From: SSF14 sp037045585
Lineage (GTDB): Bacteria > Actinomycetota > Acidimicrobiia > Acidimicrobiales > Microtrichaceae
DNA length: 64,000 nt
Assembly: GCA_037045585.1 (NCBI GenBank)
Contig: JBAOIR010000063.1
Location: 1 to 64,000, forward strand
Direction: 5' to 3'
The notes beneath the pieces are model-generated. The model ran no database searches. It was not told the origin of the DNA and saw nothing but the letters and a program-made list of their open reading frames with translations. Each line of letters opens with the position of its first letter. Within the stretch, counting starts at the first letter, position 1. The translations under genes and the position numbers were made by a program. Positions 1 through 8,346 of this stretch are shown in pieces.

Positions 1-1
1 G

Positions 2-352
2 CTGCTCATCCGCCGCGGTCACGGTCCGGCTGCTGGGCGCTGGTCGGTTCCCAGCGGGCGCATCGAGCGAGGGGAGACAGCGGCCGAGGCGATCGTACGC
101 GAGTTGCAGGAGGAAACCGGACTCGCCGGCGTGTGCGGCCCGCTCATCGGGTGGGCCGAGCTGATCAGCGACGAGGCCCACTTCGTCGTCCTCAACTTCG
201 AGGTGATCATCATGGACGACGGCGAGCCCCGCGCCGGGAGCGACGCTGCCGAGGCACTGTGGGTCCCACTCGATCAGGTCGAGGAGTACCGGTTGACTCC
301 GGGCCTCGCCGAGTTCCTCGCCGAGCACGACATCATCACGCTCATCGTCTGA
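2..352 (+). CDS. NUDIX hydrolase (5' end outside the window)
   Basis: NUDIX-family pyrophosphohydrolase, which cleaves nucleoside diphosphate-X compounds. The Nudix box is complete in the visible part: a Gly, then Glu six residues on, then the REL-EE-TG core around positions 53-121 (GRIERGE ... RELQEETGL), which places the metal-binding helix. The reading frame is open to the left edge, so the first strands of the fold are missing and only about 116 residues are visible. It ends at TGA 350-352, facing the enoyl-CoA hydratase gene, with a palindrome between the two stops. Substrate cannot be told from this fragment. Family call is secure; function is open. Confidence 0.9.
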   Translation: MLIRRGHGPAAGRWSVPSGRIERGETAAEAIVRELQEETGLAGVCGPLIGWAELISDEAHFVVLNFEVIIMDDGEPRAGSDAAEALWVPLDQVEEYRLTPGLAEFLAEHDIITLIV

Positions 353-374
353 GCGTCACCCGCGCCCGTCACCC

Positions 375-421
375 GTTCTGTCCTGCAGAATCGCCCCTCG
401 AGGGGCGATTCCGCAGGACAA
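375..421. repeat. Intergenic palindrome A (TTCTG ... CARAA family)
   Basis: A long inverted repeat lies between two convergent gene ends. Outer arms are GTTCTGTCCTGC on the left and GCAGGACA on the right; the inner arm GAATCGCCCC pairs with GGGGCGATTC around a TCGA centre. It could end transcription from both sides, but the sequence after the right arm is AA-rich instead of T-rich, so it is not a textbook intrinsic terminator. Its outer arms recur at 1843, 3593, 32032, 45437 and 51941. Confidence 0.75.
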
Positions 422-438
422 ATGCGGTGAAGTTGAGG

Positions 439-1212
439 TCAGCGGCCCTTCCAGACGGGGGAGCGCTTCTCGATGAAGGCGTTGAGGCCCTCGGAGAAGT
501 CCTCGGTCGAGAACATCGCCATGATGCCGTCACCCGACATCTTCCAACCGATCTCGTCGGGCTGATCGGTGGCCTCGATCACGATCCGACGGCTCTCGCG
601 CACGGCCAGCGGGGCGGCCTCGCAGATCTGCGCCGCCAGGGCCTTGGCGCCGTCGAGCGCCCCGCCCTCCTCGGTGAGGTGGTTGACCAGGCCGAAGTGG
701 TAGGCGCGGTCGGCCGGGAAGTCGAGGCGACCCGTGAGTGCGAGCTCCATCGCGATGTTGCGGGGGATCTTGCGGGGGAGGCGGAAGAGGCCACCGGCAG
801 CAGCGACCAGGTTGCGCTTCACCTCGGGGATCCCGAACACGGCGGTCTTCGAGGCCACGACCATGTCGCACGCCAGGACGAGCTCGGTGCCGCCGGCGAG
901 GGCCGGCCCGTCGACCGCCGCGATGAGGGGCTTGGTGCGCTCGCGCTGTACCAGACCGCCGAAGCCGCCCTTGGCGGTGCTCATGCCGCCCGGGTCGACA
1001 CTCATCTGCTTGAGATCGGCGCCAGCGCAGAAGATGTAGCCCTTCTCCGTCTTCGCGCCGGTGAGGATGGCGGCCCAGATCTCGTCGTCGGACTCGACCT
1101 GGTCGATGGCGTCCTCGATGCCCTGGGCGACAGCCGTATTGACGGCATTGCGGGCGTCGGGGCGGTTGATGGTGATGACGGCGATGTTGCCGATCTTCTC
1201 GAAGTCGATCAT
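439..1212 (-). CDS. Enoyl-CoA hydratase/isomerase family protein
   Basis: Crotonase-fold enzyme of 257 residues, the usual length, acting on CoA thioesters, probably hydrating 2-enoyl-CoA in beta-oxidation. The oxyanion-hole segments CAGADLKQM and ALAGGTELVLACD are present, and the two acidic residues expected at the active site (Glu in GGTEL and Glu in GIPEV) are both kept, so an active hydratase is likely. Start: the ATG at 1212 is preferred over the GTG at 1221 because a TAGGGT -10 box lies 7 nt upstream of it, the leaderless arrangement seen repeatedly here. It is divergent from the HAD gene, with a GACCG-GA-CGGTC palindrome in the shared promoter. Exact substrate is unknown. Confidence 0.9.
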   Translation of the reverse strand: MIDFEKIGNIAVITINRPDARNAVNTAVAQGIEDAIDQVESDDEIWAAILTGAKTEKGYIFCAGADLKQMSVDPGGMSTAKGGFGGLVQRERTKPLIAAVDGPALAGGTELVLACDMVVASKTAVFGIPEVKRNLVAAAGGLFRLPRKIPRNIAMELALTGRLDFPADRAYHFGLVNHLTEEGGALDGAKALAAQICEAAPLAVRESRRIVIEATDQPDEIGWKMSGDGIMAMFSTEDFSEGLNAFIEKRSPVWKGR

Positions 1213-1219
1213 GGCGGTC

Positions 1220-1246
1220 ACCCTATTGGAACTTGACCGGACGGTC
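1220..1246 (-). promoter_or_regulatory. Leaderless promoter and palindromic operator for the hydratase gene
   Basis: On the minus strand TAGGGT (1225-1220) sits 7 nt before the ATG at 1212. The palindrome GACCGGACGGTC (1235-1246) covers the expected -35 region. ACCG-NN-CGGT symmetry is common for TetR-type operators; the regulator is not in the window. Assignment is inference from position and symmetry. Confidence 0.45.
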
Positions 1247-1289
1247 TACTTCTTGACCGGGCGCCCGTGACCCCTGCTAGGAACGCCGC

Positions 1290-1838
1290 ATGCCCGCCTA
1301 CGACATCGTCGTCTTCGACCTCGACGGTACCCTCATCGACTCCGACGACGCGCTCGTTCGACCCTTCCTGACGCTCGGGATGGCGCAGGAGGACATCACG
1401 TTCGGGCACCCGATCGAGGAGTTCTGTGCAGCCGTCGGGATCGACGTGGACGAGTACGTCCGGCTCTACGACACCGACGTCGTCGAGCCGTATCCCGGGG
1501 CGACCGAGCTGATCGACGGGCTCGATCGCTGGGCCGTGTGCTCCAACAAGCATCCCGAGTCGGGCACCGCTGAGCTGGTCCGGCTCGGCTGGACGCCCGA
1601 GGTCGCGCTCTTCTCCGACGCGTTCGGTGGCGCTGCAAAACAGCTGGCGCCGGTGCTCGACCTCGTTGGGGTGGAGGCCGGGCGGACGCTCTTCGTCGGC
1701 GACACTGCACACGATGCCCGGTGCGCCGAGGTGGTCGGATGCGACTTCGCGTGGGCGGCCTGGAACCCGCGAACGGCTGCGACCAACCCGCCCGGGACAG
1801 TCCTCACGGACCCCCGTCAGGTGCTCGACCTGCTCTGA
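1290..1838 (+). CDS. HAD-family hydrolase (phosphoglycolate phosphatase-like)
   Basis: Haloacid dehalogenase superfamily phosphatase of 182 residues. Motif I is VFDLDGTLIDS near the N-terminus (nucleophile Asp and acid/base Asp), motif II is the Ser in AVCSNKH (about residue 85), motif III is the Lys in AAKQLAP, and motif IV is VGDTAHD, which holds the Mg2+ ligands. The small helical cap between motifs I and II resembles Gph/PGP-type enzymes, so a small sugar or glycolate phosphate is the likely substrate; this is inference. The start ATG is 6 nt after a TAGGAA box, again compatible with a leaderless message. It is convergent with the next gene across palindrome B. Confidence 0.88.
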   Translation: MPAYDIVVFDLDGTLIDSDDALVRPFLTLGMAQEDITFGHPIEEFCAAVGIDVDEYVRLYDTDVVEPYPGATELIDGLDRWAVCSNKHPESGTAELVRLGWTPEVALFSDAFGGAAKQLAPVLDLVGVEAGRTLFVGDTAHDARCAEVVGCDFAWAAWNPRTAATNPPGTVLTDPRQVLDLL

Positions 1839-1842
1839 AGGA

Positions 1843-1890
1843 TTTTGCCCTGCAGTTCAATCGGCGATCCGGTCGATCTGCAGGGCAAAA
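1843..1890. repeat. Intergenic palindrome B (TTTTG ... CAAAA family)
   Basis: Inverted repeat with arms TTTTGCCCTGCAG and CTGCAGGGCAAAA (13 bp, perfect) enclosing about 22 nt. It begins 5 nt after the HAD stop and ends 18 nt before the stop of the convergent gene. Polarity is T-run first and A-run last on both strands, the reverse of an intrinsic terminator. Confidence 0.75.
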
Positions 1891-1907
1891 CCCCGAGAGG
1901 TGGTCGG

Positions 1908-3521
1908 TCAGCCCTCGGCGGGGGCTTCAGCGTGCTCGTCGGACACGGGCTCGACGACCGGTTCGTCGCCGGCGCCCTCCGCTGCTTCCTCGGCATGGGT
2001 CGCTGGGGCCTCGTCCACGACGGGCGTGTCGACCACCTCGTCCACGACGGGGGTCTCGACGATGGGCTCCTCGGCAGCCACGGTCTCCTCGGCGACTGCT
2101 TCGTCGACGGGAGCCTCGGTCGCCTCGGCAGCCACGGTCTCCTCGGCGGCCGCGGTCTCCTCGACCACCGGTGCCTCGTCGGTCGCCGGCTCAGCGGCGG
2201 GGGAGTCGGTCGGCGCGTCGGCGGGTGCCGCATCGGCCGCCGGAACGGCAGCTTCGAGCTTCGGCGGGGCCGGCGGACGCTTCTCGGCGCCGGCCTTCGC
2301 GGGGCGCGTGCGCTTCGGGGCCGCGCTGGCGTCGATGCCGAACAGCGCGGCGATGTGAGGCACGCGGGACGCGACCTTGGCGATCGCGGCCTTCAGCTCG
2401 TCGGTCGGCTCGGCCGGCACCGCGGCAGGGGTCACCGCCGTGCGCACCGGCGAGAACGCCAGGGCGTCGATGACCATCGCCCAGCGATCCTGGGAGGTCT
2501 CGAGCGTGAGGTTCTCGAGGGTCGCCTCGGTGAGCTTCGTGGTGATCTCGGCGGGCACGGGCGCACCGGCCTTGGGCGGACGGGAGCTCAGGCGCAGGGC
2601 CCGCACGACCCGACCCTCGGCGAGGGTCTGGCTCAGCTCGCCGAGCCAGGAGGTGTGCTCCTCCTCGACACGCTTGGCGAGCCCGTCACGGAGCTGCTGC
2701 GCGAGCGCACGGGTCTCGTCGTCACGGGCGCCCGTGTCGGCGGCCACGACGACCGAGCGGAGATCGCGGAGGTCGAGCTCGGCGAGGATGCTCAACGCGT
2801 TGTCGGCCTTGTCGCGCCACTCGGCGGAACGAAGCTTGGGCAGCAGTCCCTCGGCCAGGGCGACGAGTTCGTCACCGTGGATCTCGGGGAGGCCCTGGGT
2901 CTTGTTGAGTTCGTTCTGCTTGTCGACGGCCTGGCGGACGGCCGGGACGCCGCCCCGGAGCACGTGCTCGGCGATCGGGCGCTGCTCGGGCGCAAGCGAG
3001 TCGAGCACGGCGTTGCGGTGGGTGCGACCGGGACGGAGGCGCTTGGCGCGGGGCTTGGGCTCGGGGGCTGGGCGACGCGGGCGATCGCCGCCGGCGCCAC
3101 GAGGGCCACGGTCGCCGCCGGGACGGTCGCCGTCGCGGCGCGGACGATCGCCATCGCGGCGCGGACGGTCGCCGTCGCGGCGGGGGCGGTCGCCCCGGTC
3201 ACCGCGATCGCGGTCACGGCCGCCACCCCGGCCCTTGGGGGCGAGGGTCTGGGTCACGAGCGGCTCGTCCTTGCGGGTGCCGACGACCTGGAGCGACTCG
3301 AACCTGTCCTTGCGGGCGTCCTTGGGAGGGAGAACCGCCAAGATGTCGACGCCGTCGATGAGGATGTCGGCGTCGGCCCGCAGGATGTCACCGACCTTCG
3401 AGCCTGCGGGGAGCTTCGAGGCCTCGACCTCACCCTTGGGCATCTTCGCCCCTGCCTTGCGCCAGGTCCACACCCCATCGGGGCGGGAGCTGGTCAGTTC
3501 GATTTCAAGCCTGGACGACAT
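1908..3521 (-). CDS. Unrecognised protein with Arg/Gly/Asp-rich repeats and acidic tail
   Basis: I do not recognise this 537-residue protein. Visible parts: an ordered N-terminal domain of about 90 residues; a low-complexity basic segment (about 95-150) with three tandem copies of a DRPRRDG unit and GGGRDRD/RGDRGD stretches, resembling RGG-type RNA-binding linkers; a helical core (about 165-400); and a C-terminal tail of about 110 residues rich in Glu, Ala and Val repeats of the form ETxVAEE and PVVDEx, strongly acidic. No signal peptide or membrane segment is visible, so it is probably cytoplasmic. The basic linker suggests nucleic-acid binding, but this is inference only. A TAGATT box 9 nt before the ATG suggests a leaderless start. 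Confidence 0.7.
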   Translation of the reverse strand: MSSRLEIELTSSRPDGVWTWRKAGAKMPKGEVEASKLPAGSKVGDILRADADILIDGVDILAVLPPKDARKDRFESLQVVGTRKDEPLVTQTLAPKGRGGGRDRDRGDRGDRPRRDGDRPRRDGDRPRRDGDRPGGDRGPRGAGGDRPRRPAPEPKPRAKRLRPGRTHRNAVLDSLAPEQRPIAEHVLRGGVPAVRQAVDKQNELNKTQGLPEIHGDELVALAEGLLPKLRSAEWRDKADNALSILAELDLRDLRSVVVAADTGARDDETRALAQQLRDGLAKRVEEEHTSWLGELSQTLAEGRVVRALRLSSRPPKAGAPVPAEITTKLTEATLENLTLETSQDRWAMVIDALAFSPVRTAVTPAAVPAEPTDELKAAIAKVASRVPHIAALFGIDASAAPKRTRPAKAGAEKRPPAPPKLEAAVPAADAAPADAPTDSPAAEPATDEAPVVEETAAAEETVAAEATEAPVDEAVAEETVAAEEPIVETPVVDEVVDTPVVDEAPATHAEEAAEGAGDEPVVEPVSDEHAEAPAEG

Positions 3522-3592
3522 AGGGGACCCAATCTAACGGGTGGCGGGGGCTTCCCCGGCAACGGGAGCTGAACTCCCGGCGACGCCGCCCG

Positions 3593-3640
3593 TTCTGTCC
3601 CGCGAAGGAGCGCGATTCATCGCGCTGCCGCGGGACAAAA
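3593..3640. repeat. Intergenic palindrome C (TTCTG ... CAAAA family)
   Basis: Outer arms TTCTGTCCCGCG and CGCGGGACAAAA enclose a second stem (GCGCGAT ... ATCGCGC). It lies 30 nt beyond the stop of the EthD-like gene and upstream of the next gene on the same strand, so it sits where a terminator for the mycothione reductase pair would be. A small hairpin CGGGAG/CTCCCG lies at 3563-3579. Confidence 0.75.
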
Positions 3641-3669
3641 CTGGCAGTGGCGCGGGACGGGTGGGGCGC

Positions 3670-4389
3670 TCAGGGCCAGAGGTATTCGGACATGGTGACG
3701 TTGCGCATTCGGTCCATGTCGATGAACGCACCGACGCTGTCGATCATCCGGCCGATGTTGGCGTTCATCAGGTCGCGGTCGCCGAAGCCGTTGAAGAAGA
3801 GCATCGGGTCGATGATGTGCTGGCCCGACGGCCACGCCTCCTCCACGATCCCGTGCACCTCGGGGGCGCCGTCGGTCAGCGGTCGCACGACCTCGTTGCG
3901 CACGTAGCGCATGCGTGGCTGGATCTCGGCGGACACCGGGGACTGCACACGGTGCCAGTGCCGCACCCACTCGGTCGGGTCGGCGTCGGGCGGACGGTGG
4001 ATCAGGCAGACCGTCAGGACCGACGGCGACCGCTCTCCGGCACCCCACGTGCGCTCGGCGCCCCACTCGTTGTCGCCGTAGTCGGTGTACACCGCACCCG
4101 ACACCAGGTACCCGGCGGACCGGAGCCCGGTGGTGGCCAGGACCTCCTCGACCGGTCCGCGGCGATCGTTGGCCGGCAACCACACCGACACGGCCGCGAC
4201 GTGCGGCTGCTCGCCCGACGGCGTCGGGACCGGGGACGCGACGTCGGACGCGGCGTCGTCGACGTCGATCGTCAGCTGTGCGACGCCGCGGTCCAGGAGC
4301 TCGGGAGCGACCGTGTCGACGAGCAGGTCGCGGTAGTGGTCCGAACCGGCGGCCGCATCGCCCCACAGCAGGTAGACGAGCTTCTCCAT
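3670..4389 (-). CDS. EthD-like conserved protein
   Basis: A 239-residue cytoplasmic protein. The spacing of aromatic and His residues (EKLVYLLWGD at the start, then WVRHWHRVQSP and GIVEEAWPSG in the second half) resembles the duplicated ferredoxin-like EthD/dimeric alpha-beta barrel fold, in which the segment around WxxHH contacts ligand. No catalytic role is established for most members. The start ATG lies 2 nt after the stop of mycothione reductase, so the two genes are almost certainly co-transcribed, with this one second. Whether it works with mycothiol is unknown. Fold assignment is moderate; function unknown. Confidence 0.6.
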   Translation of the reverse strand: MEKLVYLLWGDAAAGSDHYRDLLVDTVAPELLDRGVAQLTIDVDDAASDVASPVPTPSGEQPHVAAVSVWLPANDRRGPVEEVLATTGLRSAGYLVSGAVYTDYGDNEWGAERTWGAGERSPSVLTVCLIHRPPDADPTEWVRHWHRVQSPVSAEIQPRMRYVRNEVVRPLTDGAPEVHGIVEEAWPSGQHIIDPMLFFNGFGDRDLMNANIGRMIDSVGAFIDMDRMRNVTMSEYLWP

Positions 4390-4391
4390 CG

Positions 4392-5780
4392 TCAGCCCGC
4401 CGTCCGGTCGAGAGCGGCAACGAGGTCGAGCAGCGCGTTCTCGACGACCTCGGACAGCGCCGGGTGGGGGTAGATCACGTCACGGGCCATCTGGTCGACC
4501 GTCTGTCCGAAGCGCATGCCCTGCACGAGCTGCTGGATCAGGATCGACGCCTGCGGACCGATGATGTGGGCACCGATCAACTGGCGGGTCTCGGCGTCGG
4601 CGATGACCTTGCACACGCTCGTCGTATCCTCCATCGCCCACCCGTACGTGGTGCCGGCGTAGTCCTTGACCGCGGTCACGTAGGGACGGCCGTGCATCTC
4701 CGCCTGGTGCTCGGTGAGCCCGACCGAACCGATCTGTGGGCTCGTGAACACCGCGTGGGGGATGAAGCGTTCGTCGACGGACCGCAGGTCGTCGGGATGC
4801 AGCAGGTTGTGCTGGACGACACGGCCCTCGAGATTCGCGAGGTGCTTCAGCTGCAACGGGTTCCGGACGTCGCCGAGGGCCCACACGCCGTCGACGCCGG
4901 TGAAGAGGTGTTCGTCGGTGATGACGTAGCCGTTCGGGTCGAGTCGCACCCCGGTCGACTCGACGTTGAGTTGGCCGCCGTTGGGGACCCGACCGGTCGC
5001 GACGAGCAACCGATCGGCCTCGACCGAGACCAGCCCGGTCGGTGTGTCGACCTCCACGAGGTAGGCGCCGTCGTGCATGCTCACGCTCATGGGCGTGGCG
5101 AACCGGATGACGTCCATGCGTTCGGACAGGCGGTCGGTGATGCGCTTCGCGATCTCGACATCCTCCTGCTTGAGCAGCCCGTTGCCGCGGACGACGATGG
5201 TCACCTTCGAACCGAACGTGTCGAAGACGTGGGCCATCTCGCAGGCGATGAACCCGCCACCGAGGACGACGAGGCGCTCGGGGACCTCGTCGATCCGCAT
5301 GATCGTGTCGGATGTGTCGTAGGGGACGAGGTCGAGCCCCGGCAGCGGCGGCACGTGGGCCCGGGCCCCGGCGGCGAGGACGAACCGGTCCGCCGTGATC
5401 TGCTCACCGCCGACCTGCAGCGTCTTGGGCCCCACGAACCGGGCGTCTTCTTCGAAGACGGTCACGTTCGGGAGGCCGATGCGGTACTGGCGGCCGCCGG
5501 CGGCGATCGGGTCGATGCGGCCGAACGTACGATCGCGGATGTCGCGCCATCGCACGTGATCGAGGGTGGCGTCGATGCCGAGGCGGGCGCCCTCGCGGAC
5601 GTGCTCCACGATGTCGGCGGGGTAGATCAGCATCTTGGACGGGATGCACCCGACGTTCAGGCACGTGCCGCCGAAGGTGCCGCGCTCGACGATCGCCACG
5701 TTCCAGTCGTCGAAGCGGTCATCGAGAATGCTGTTGCCAGAGCCGGTTCCGATGATGCAGAGATCGAAGTGTTGGTCCAC
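4392..5780 (-). CDS. mtr: Mycothione reductase
   Basis: FAD-dependent pyridine nucleotide-disulphide oxidoreductase that reduces mycothiol disulphide to mycothiol with NADPH, keeping the cytoplasm reduced. Domains in order over 462 residues: FAD-binding start with the family-specific CIIGTGSGNSI, redox-active disulphide in GGTCLNVGCIPSK (about 38-50), NAD(P)-binding VVLGGGFIACEMA (about 170), second FAD motif GVWALGDVRNP (about 300), and the C-terminal dimer/active-site base segment HPALSEVVE. The GTGSGNS start separates it from lipoamide dehydrogenase. The GTG start at 5780 is 8 nt after a TAGGGT box, consistent with a leaderless transcript. It leads a two-gene operon. Confidence 0.93.
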   Translation of the reverse strand: MDQHFDLCIIGTGSGNSILDDRFDDWNVAIVERGTFGGTCLNVGCIPSKMLIYPADIVEHVREGARLGIDATLDHVRWRDIRDRTFGRIDPIAAGGRQYRIGLPNVTVFEEDARFVGPKTLQVGGEQITADRFVLAAGARAHVPPLPGLDLVPYDTSDTIMRIDEVPERLVVLGGGFIACEMAHVFDTFGSKVTIVVRGNGLLKQEDVEIAKRITDRLSERMDVIRFATPMSVSMHDGAYLVEVDTPTGLVSVEADRLLVATGRVPNGGQLNVESTGVRLDPNGYVITDEHLFTGVDGVWALGDVRNPLQLKHLANLEGRVVQHNLLHPDDLRSVDERFIPHAVFTSPQIGSVGLTEHQAEMHGRPYVTAVKDYAGTTYGWAMEDTTSVCKVIADAETRQLIGAHIIGPQASILIQQLVQGMRFGQTVDQMARDVIYPHPALSEVVENALLDLVAALDRTAG

Positions 5781-5876
5781 GGACGCTCACCCTACGACCG
5801 CGGCGCGGCGAGCGGTGGCCGCGTGGTACCGGAGCGCAGCGGGAGGTCCGGGCCGGGGTTGGGGTCAGGCCGAGTG

Positions 5877-8234
5877 TTACAGCGCCTCGTTGCGTTGGAG
5901 CCAGGTCATGGCGACCCAACCCGGGATGACCGGCAACCAGAACGTGAGCATGCGGAACAGGAGCACGGCGGCGACCGCCCGCTCGGACGACAACCCGATC
6001 GCGGTGAGGCCGCCGATGTAGGCGGCTTCGGCGGGACCGAGGCCGCCCGGCGTCGGCGACACGGACTGCACCACGGCGCCGATGAGGTACACGATCGCCA
6101 CGGCCGACACCGGCAGGTCACCGTGGAAGGCGTCGACCGACGCGATGAGCGCGCCGGCATAGGCGAGGGTGATCAGCGCCGAACCGCCGAGCAGGCTCCC
6201 GAGCCGGATCGGGCGGCGAGCGACGTCGGCGATGCCCTGGGCCGACCGGCGCACGGCCGGGAACACGGTCTCGCGGAGGAACCGCCGTCCGACGGGCAGC
6301 GCCGCGACGACGGCGAGCAGCACGGCCACGCCGGCGGCCACGAGCCCGATGGTCGCTCCCGAGGGCAGGCTGATCTTCGAGAGGTCGCCGCTGCCGGCCC
6401 ACAGCACGAACGCCAGGAGGATGGCGATGTGTACGAGGAACGCGGCGACGGTGTTGAGGCCGATCGCGGCCACGGCGACCGCGGGGTCGGTGCCGCGTCG
6501 CTGGAGGAACCGCCCCTTGAGCGCGACGCCGCCGACCTGGGCCGGCGCGGCGATCGACGCGAACGAACTCGCGAGCTGCACCGCCAGGTTCGGGCCGACG
6601 GGCAGGGGTTCGACGATCGAGCCCGACAGCGCGAGCGCTGCGCCCAGGTAGGTCGCGGACGAGGCCAACGCGGCCACGGCGATCCACGCGACGTTGGCGT
6701 CCTGCAGTTCGCCCCACACCTTGCCGAAGCCGGCGAACTGCGGGGCAATGGCATTGATCGCGACCAACGACATGACGACCATCAGCACCGACTTGGGTTT
6801 GATCCGTTCGATGGGTGCGAGCGACGGCTGGTCGGCTCCCGTTCGTTCGCGGACGAGGTCGCCGATCTTCTCGAGCATCCCGCGTTCGATCTCGCCACGC
6901 GTGCGTCGTGTCAGCGCGAGGGGTTGCAGGCGGGGGAGCGAGCGGGCGACGACCCCCGGCCCGAGCGCGGTGATCGCAGCATCGACCGACGCCTCGACCC
7001 CGAACCGTTCCGACGACCACGCCAGCACCTCGGCGATGTCGCCGGCGAGCACCCGTTCGTCGCCGGTCAGGTCGGCGGCGTCGAAGTGGATGACGTACAT
7101 CTCGCCGTCCGCACCGACGAGGATCGACGACTGGTTGAGGCCACGGTGGGCGATCCGCGCCAGACGCAAGCGCACGACAAGGTTCCAGATCGACGGCAGG
7201 ACCTCCGGGCCCAGATCGGTCCGCGATCGCAGCGAGCGGCCGTTGATCGCCTTGTAGGCGAGGAGGTAGCCCCCGGGGTCGACCTCGCCGATGGCTTCGA
7301 CCTCGGGGGTGGGCACACCGTCGCTGCGGGCCTTGAGGGCGACGAGGGCCTCGTGTTCGGTCAGTTCGTGGAGGCCGGCGAAGGGCCGTCCGTCGGCGGC
7401 GTCGCGGAAGCGCAGGGCCCGGTACAGGCGACCGGGGGCCATGGTCTGCCAGCCGTCACGAGCGGCGATCTCGACCCACAGCGACTCGCCGGACCGCCGG
7501 CCGACCGAATAGTGGTGTCGACCGCCGGCCGAGCGTTCGTGGTGCACGTCGGACACCGACACCCCGAGGCGGGTCAGGGCGGAGACGACTGCGGCGTCGC
7601 TGGGGCGACGATCGGGTGCGCCCACGAGCGCTCCCACGAGGGAGCCGACGACCCAGCCGACCGCCACTGCCACGATCAGCTCGCGGAGGCCGGTCGTGCC
7701 CGAGAAGAGCCGCAGGGCGAGGAGCAGGGCCAACCAGCCACGGGCCGCGTGGCGCCAGCGCTGGGACATCCACGGCGAGTCGGCAGCGACGATCGCGGCG
7801 ATCGACGCCAGGAACGCTGCACTCGGGAACGGCGCTCCGGCGTTGAGTTCGCCGGTGATCCGGAGCCGGTCGACGTTGAGGTCGAGCAGGTCGGTCATGA
7901 TCCAGCGTCCGATGACGCCGCCGGCGAGCGCCGCGATGACCGAGCCGGCGAGGCGACGGAAGTGGCGCCGGGCGATGAGCGCGACGAAGCCGACGACGGG
8001 AGCGAAGACCGCCACGAGCTGCACGAGACGCACCGCGAGCTGGGTCACTCCGGTGGGGAGCCGCGCCGTCAGCCGGATCAGGTCCGCCTCGGCTCCCGCC
8101 AGTGACGAGGCGCCGAAGTTGACCACCACGACCACGATGCCGAGGACCAGGACCGACACTCCCAGACGGATCGCGTCGACGGGGGAGTAGACCACCCGGG
8201 CGCGCCGCTGCTTGGTTCGGGAGGGGCCGGACAT
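5877..8234 (-). CDS. Multi-domain membrane protein: kinase-like domain plus UPF0104 (LPG synthase-type) flippase-like domain
   Basis: A 785-residue integral membrane protein. The N-terminal third has about six hydrophobic helices, including a segment FPSAAFLASIAAIVAA that resembles the PAP2-like region of related actinobacterial proteins. The middle (about 225-470) is an ABC1/aminoglycoside-kinase-like domain with IAHRGLNQSSILV and VIHFDAADLTGD in place of the catalytic loop and DFD motifs; the expected catalytic Asp of the HxD motif is missing, so it may be a pseudokinase. The C-terminal part (about 480-785) has around eight helices of the UPF0104 family, with VSPTPGGLGPAEAAYIGG near the end. 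A lipid-handling role is inferred. ATG lies 8 nt after a TAGGTT box. Confidence 0.75.
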   Translation of the reverse strand: MSGPSRTKQRRARVVYSPVDAIRLGVSVLVLGIVVVVVNFGASSLAGAEADLIRLTARLPTGVTQLAVRLVQLVAVFAPVVGFVALIARRHFRRLAGSVIAALAGGVIGRWIMTDLLDLNVDRLRITGELNAGAPFPSAAFLASIAAIVAADSPWMSQRWRHAARGWLALLLALRLFSGTTGLRELIVAVAVGWVVGSLVGALVGAPDRRPSDAAVVSALTRLGVSVSDVHHERSAGGRHHYSVGRRSGESLWVEIAARDGWQTMAPGRLYRALRFRDAADGRPFAGLHELTEHEALVALKARSDGVPTPEVEAIGEVDPGGYLLAYKAINGRSLRSRTDLGPEVLPSIWNLVVRLRLARIAHRGLNQSSILVGADGEMYVIHFDAADLTGDERVLAGDIAEVLAWSSERFGVEASVDAAITALGPGVVARSLPRLQPLALTRRTRGEIERGMLEKIGDLVRERTGADQPSLAPIERIKPKSVLMVVMSLVAINAIAPQFAGFGKVWGELQDANVAWIAVAALASSATYLGAALALSGSIVEPLPVGPNLAVQLASSFASIAAPAQVGGVALKGRFLQRRGTDPAVAVAAIGLNTVAAFLVHIAILLAFVLWAGSGDLSKISLPSGATIGLVAAGVAVLLAVVAALPVGRRFLRETVFPAVRRSAQGIADVARRPIRLGSLLGGSALITLAYAGALIASVDAFHGDLPVSAVAIVYLIGAVVQSVSPTPGGLGPAEAAYIGGLTAIGLSSERAVAAVLLFRMLTFWLPVIPGWVAMTWLQRNEAL

Positions 8235-8322
8235 CGCCCCGGAACCTAGTGGGGCCGACGTCGTCCGCCCGGGAGACCCCGGGTGAGGGGCGACGTGTGC
8301 CCGTCCGGGCGGACGAGGGAAC

Positions 8323-8338
8323 TAGAACCGGTTACAGT
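8323..8338 (+). promoter_or_regulatory. KstR-like operator overlapping the -10 box of the acyl-CoA dehydrogenase operon
   Basis: TAGAACCGGTTACA (8323-8336) matches every fixed position of the TnnAACnnGTTnnA motif known for KstR, the TetR-family repressor of cholesterol catabolism in mycobacteria and rhodococci. It overlaps TACAGT (8333-8338), a -10 box 8 nt before the ATG at 8347, so binding would block transcription. The genes behind it resemble KstR-regulon members. Binding is inferred. Confidence 0.55.
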
Positions 8339-8346
8339 TTCCGCCC

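Noticed and set aside
3121..3200. Minisatellite or CRISPR-like repeat
   Set aside because: The 21-nt repeats are in frame and encode the DRPRRDG units of the protein; no spacers.
3915..8105. Very long open frame on the plus strand opposite mtr and the membrane protein
   Set aside because: It is antisense to well-supported genes, has low-complexity Arg/Gly/Asp composition and no family motif; long open frames are expected by chance at this GC content.
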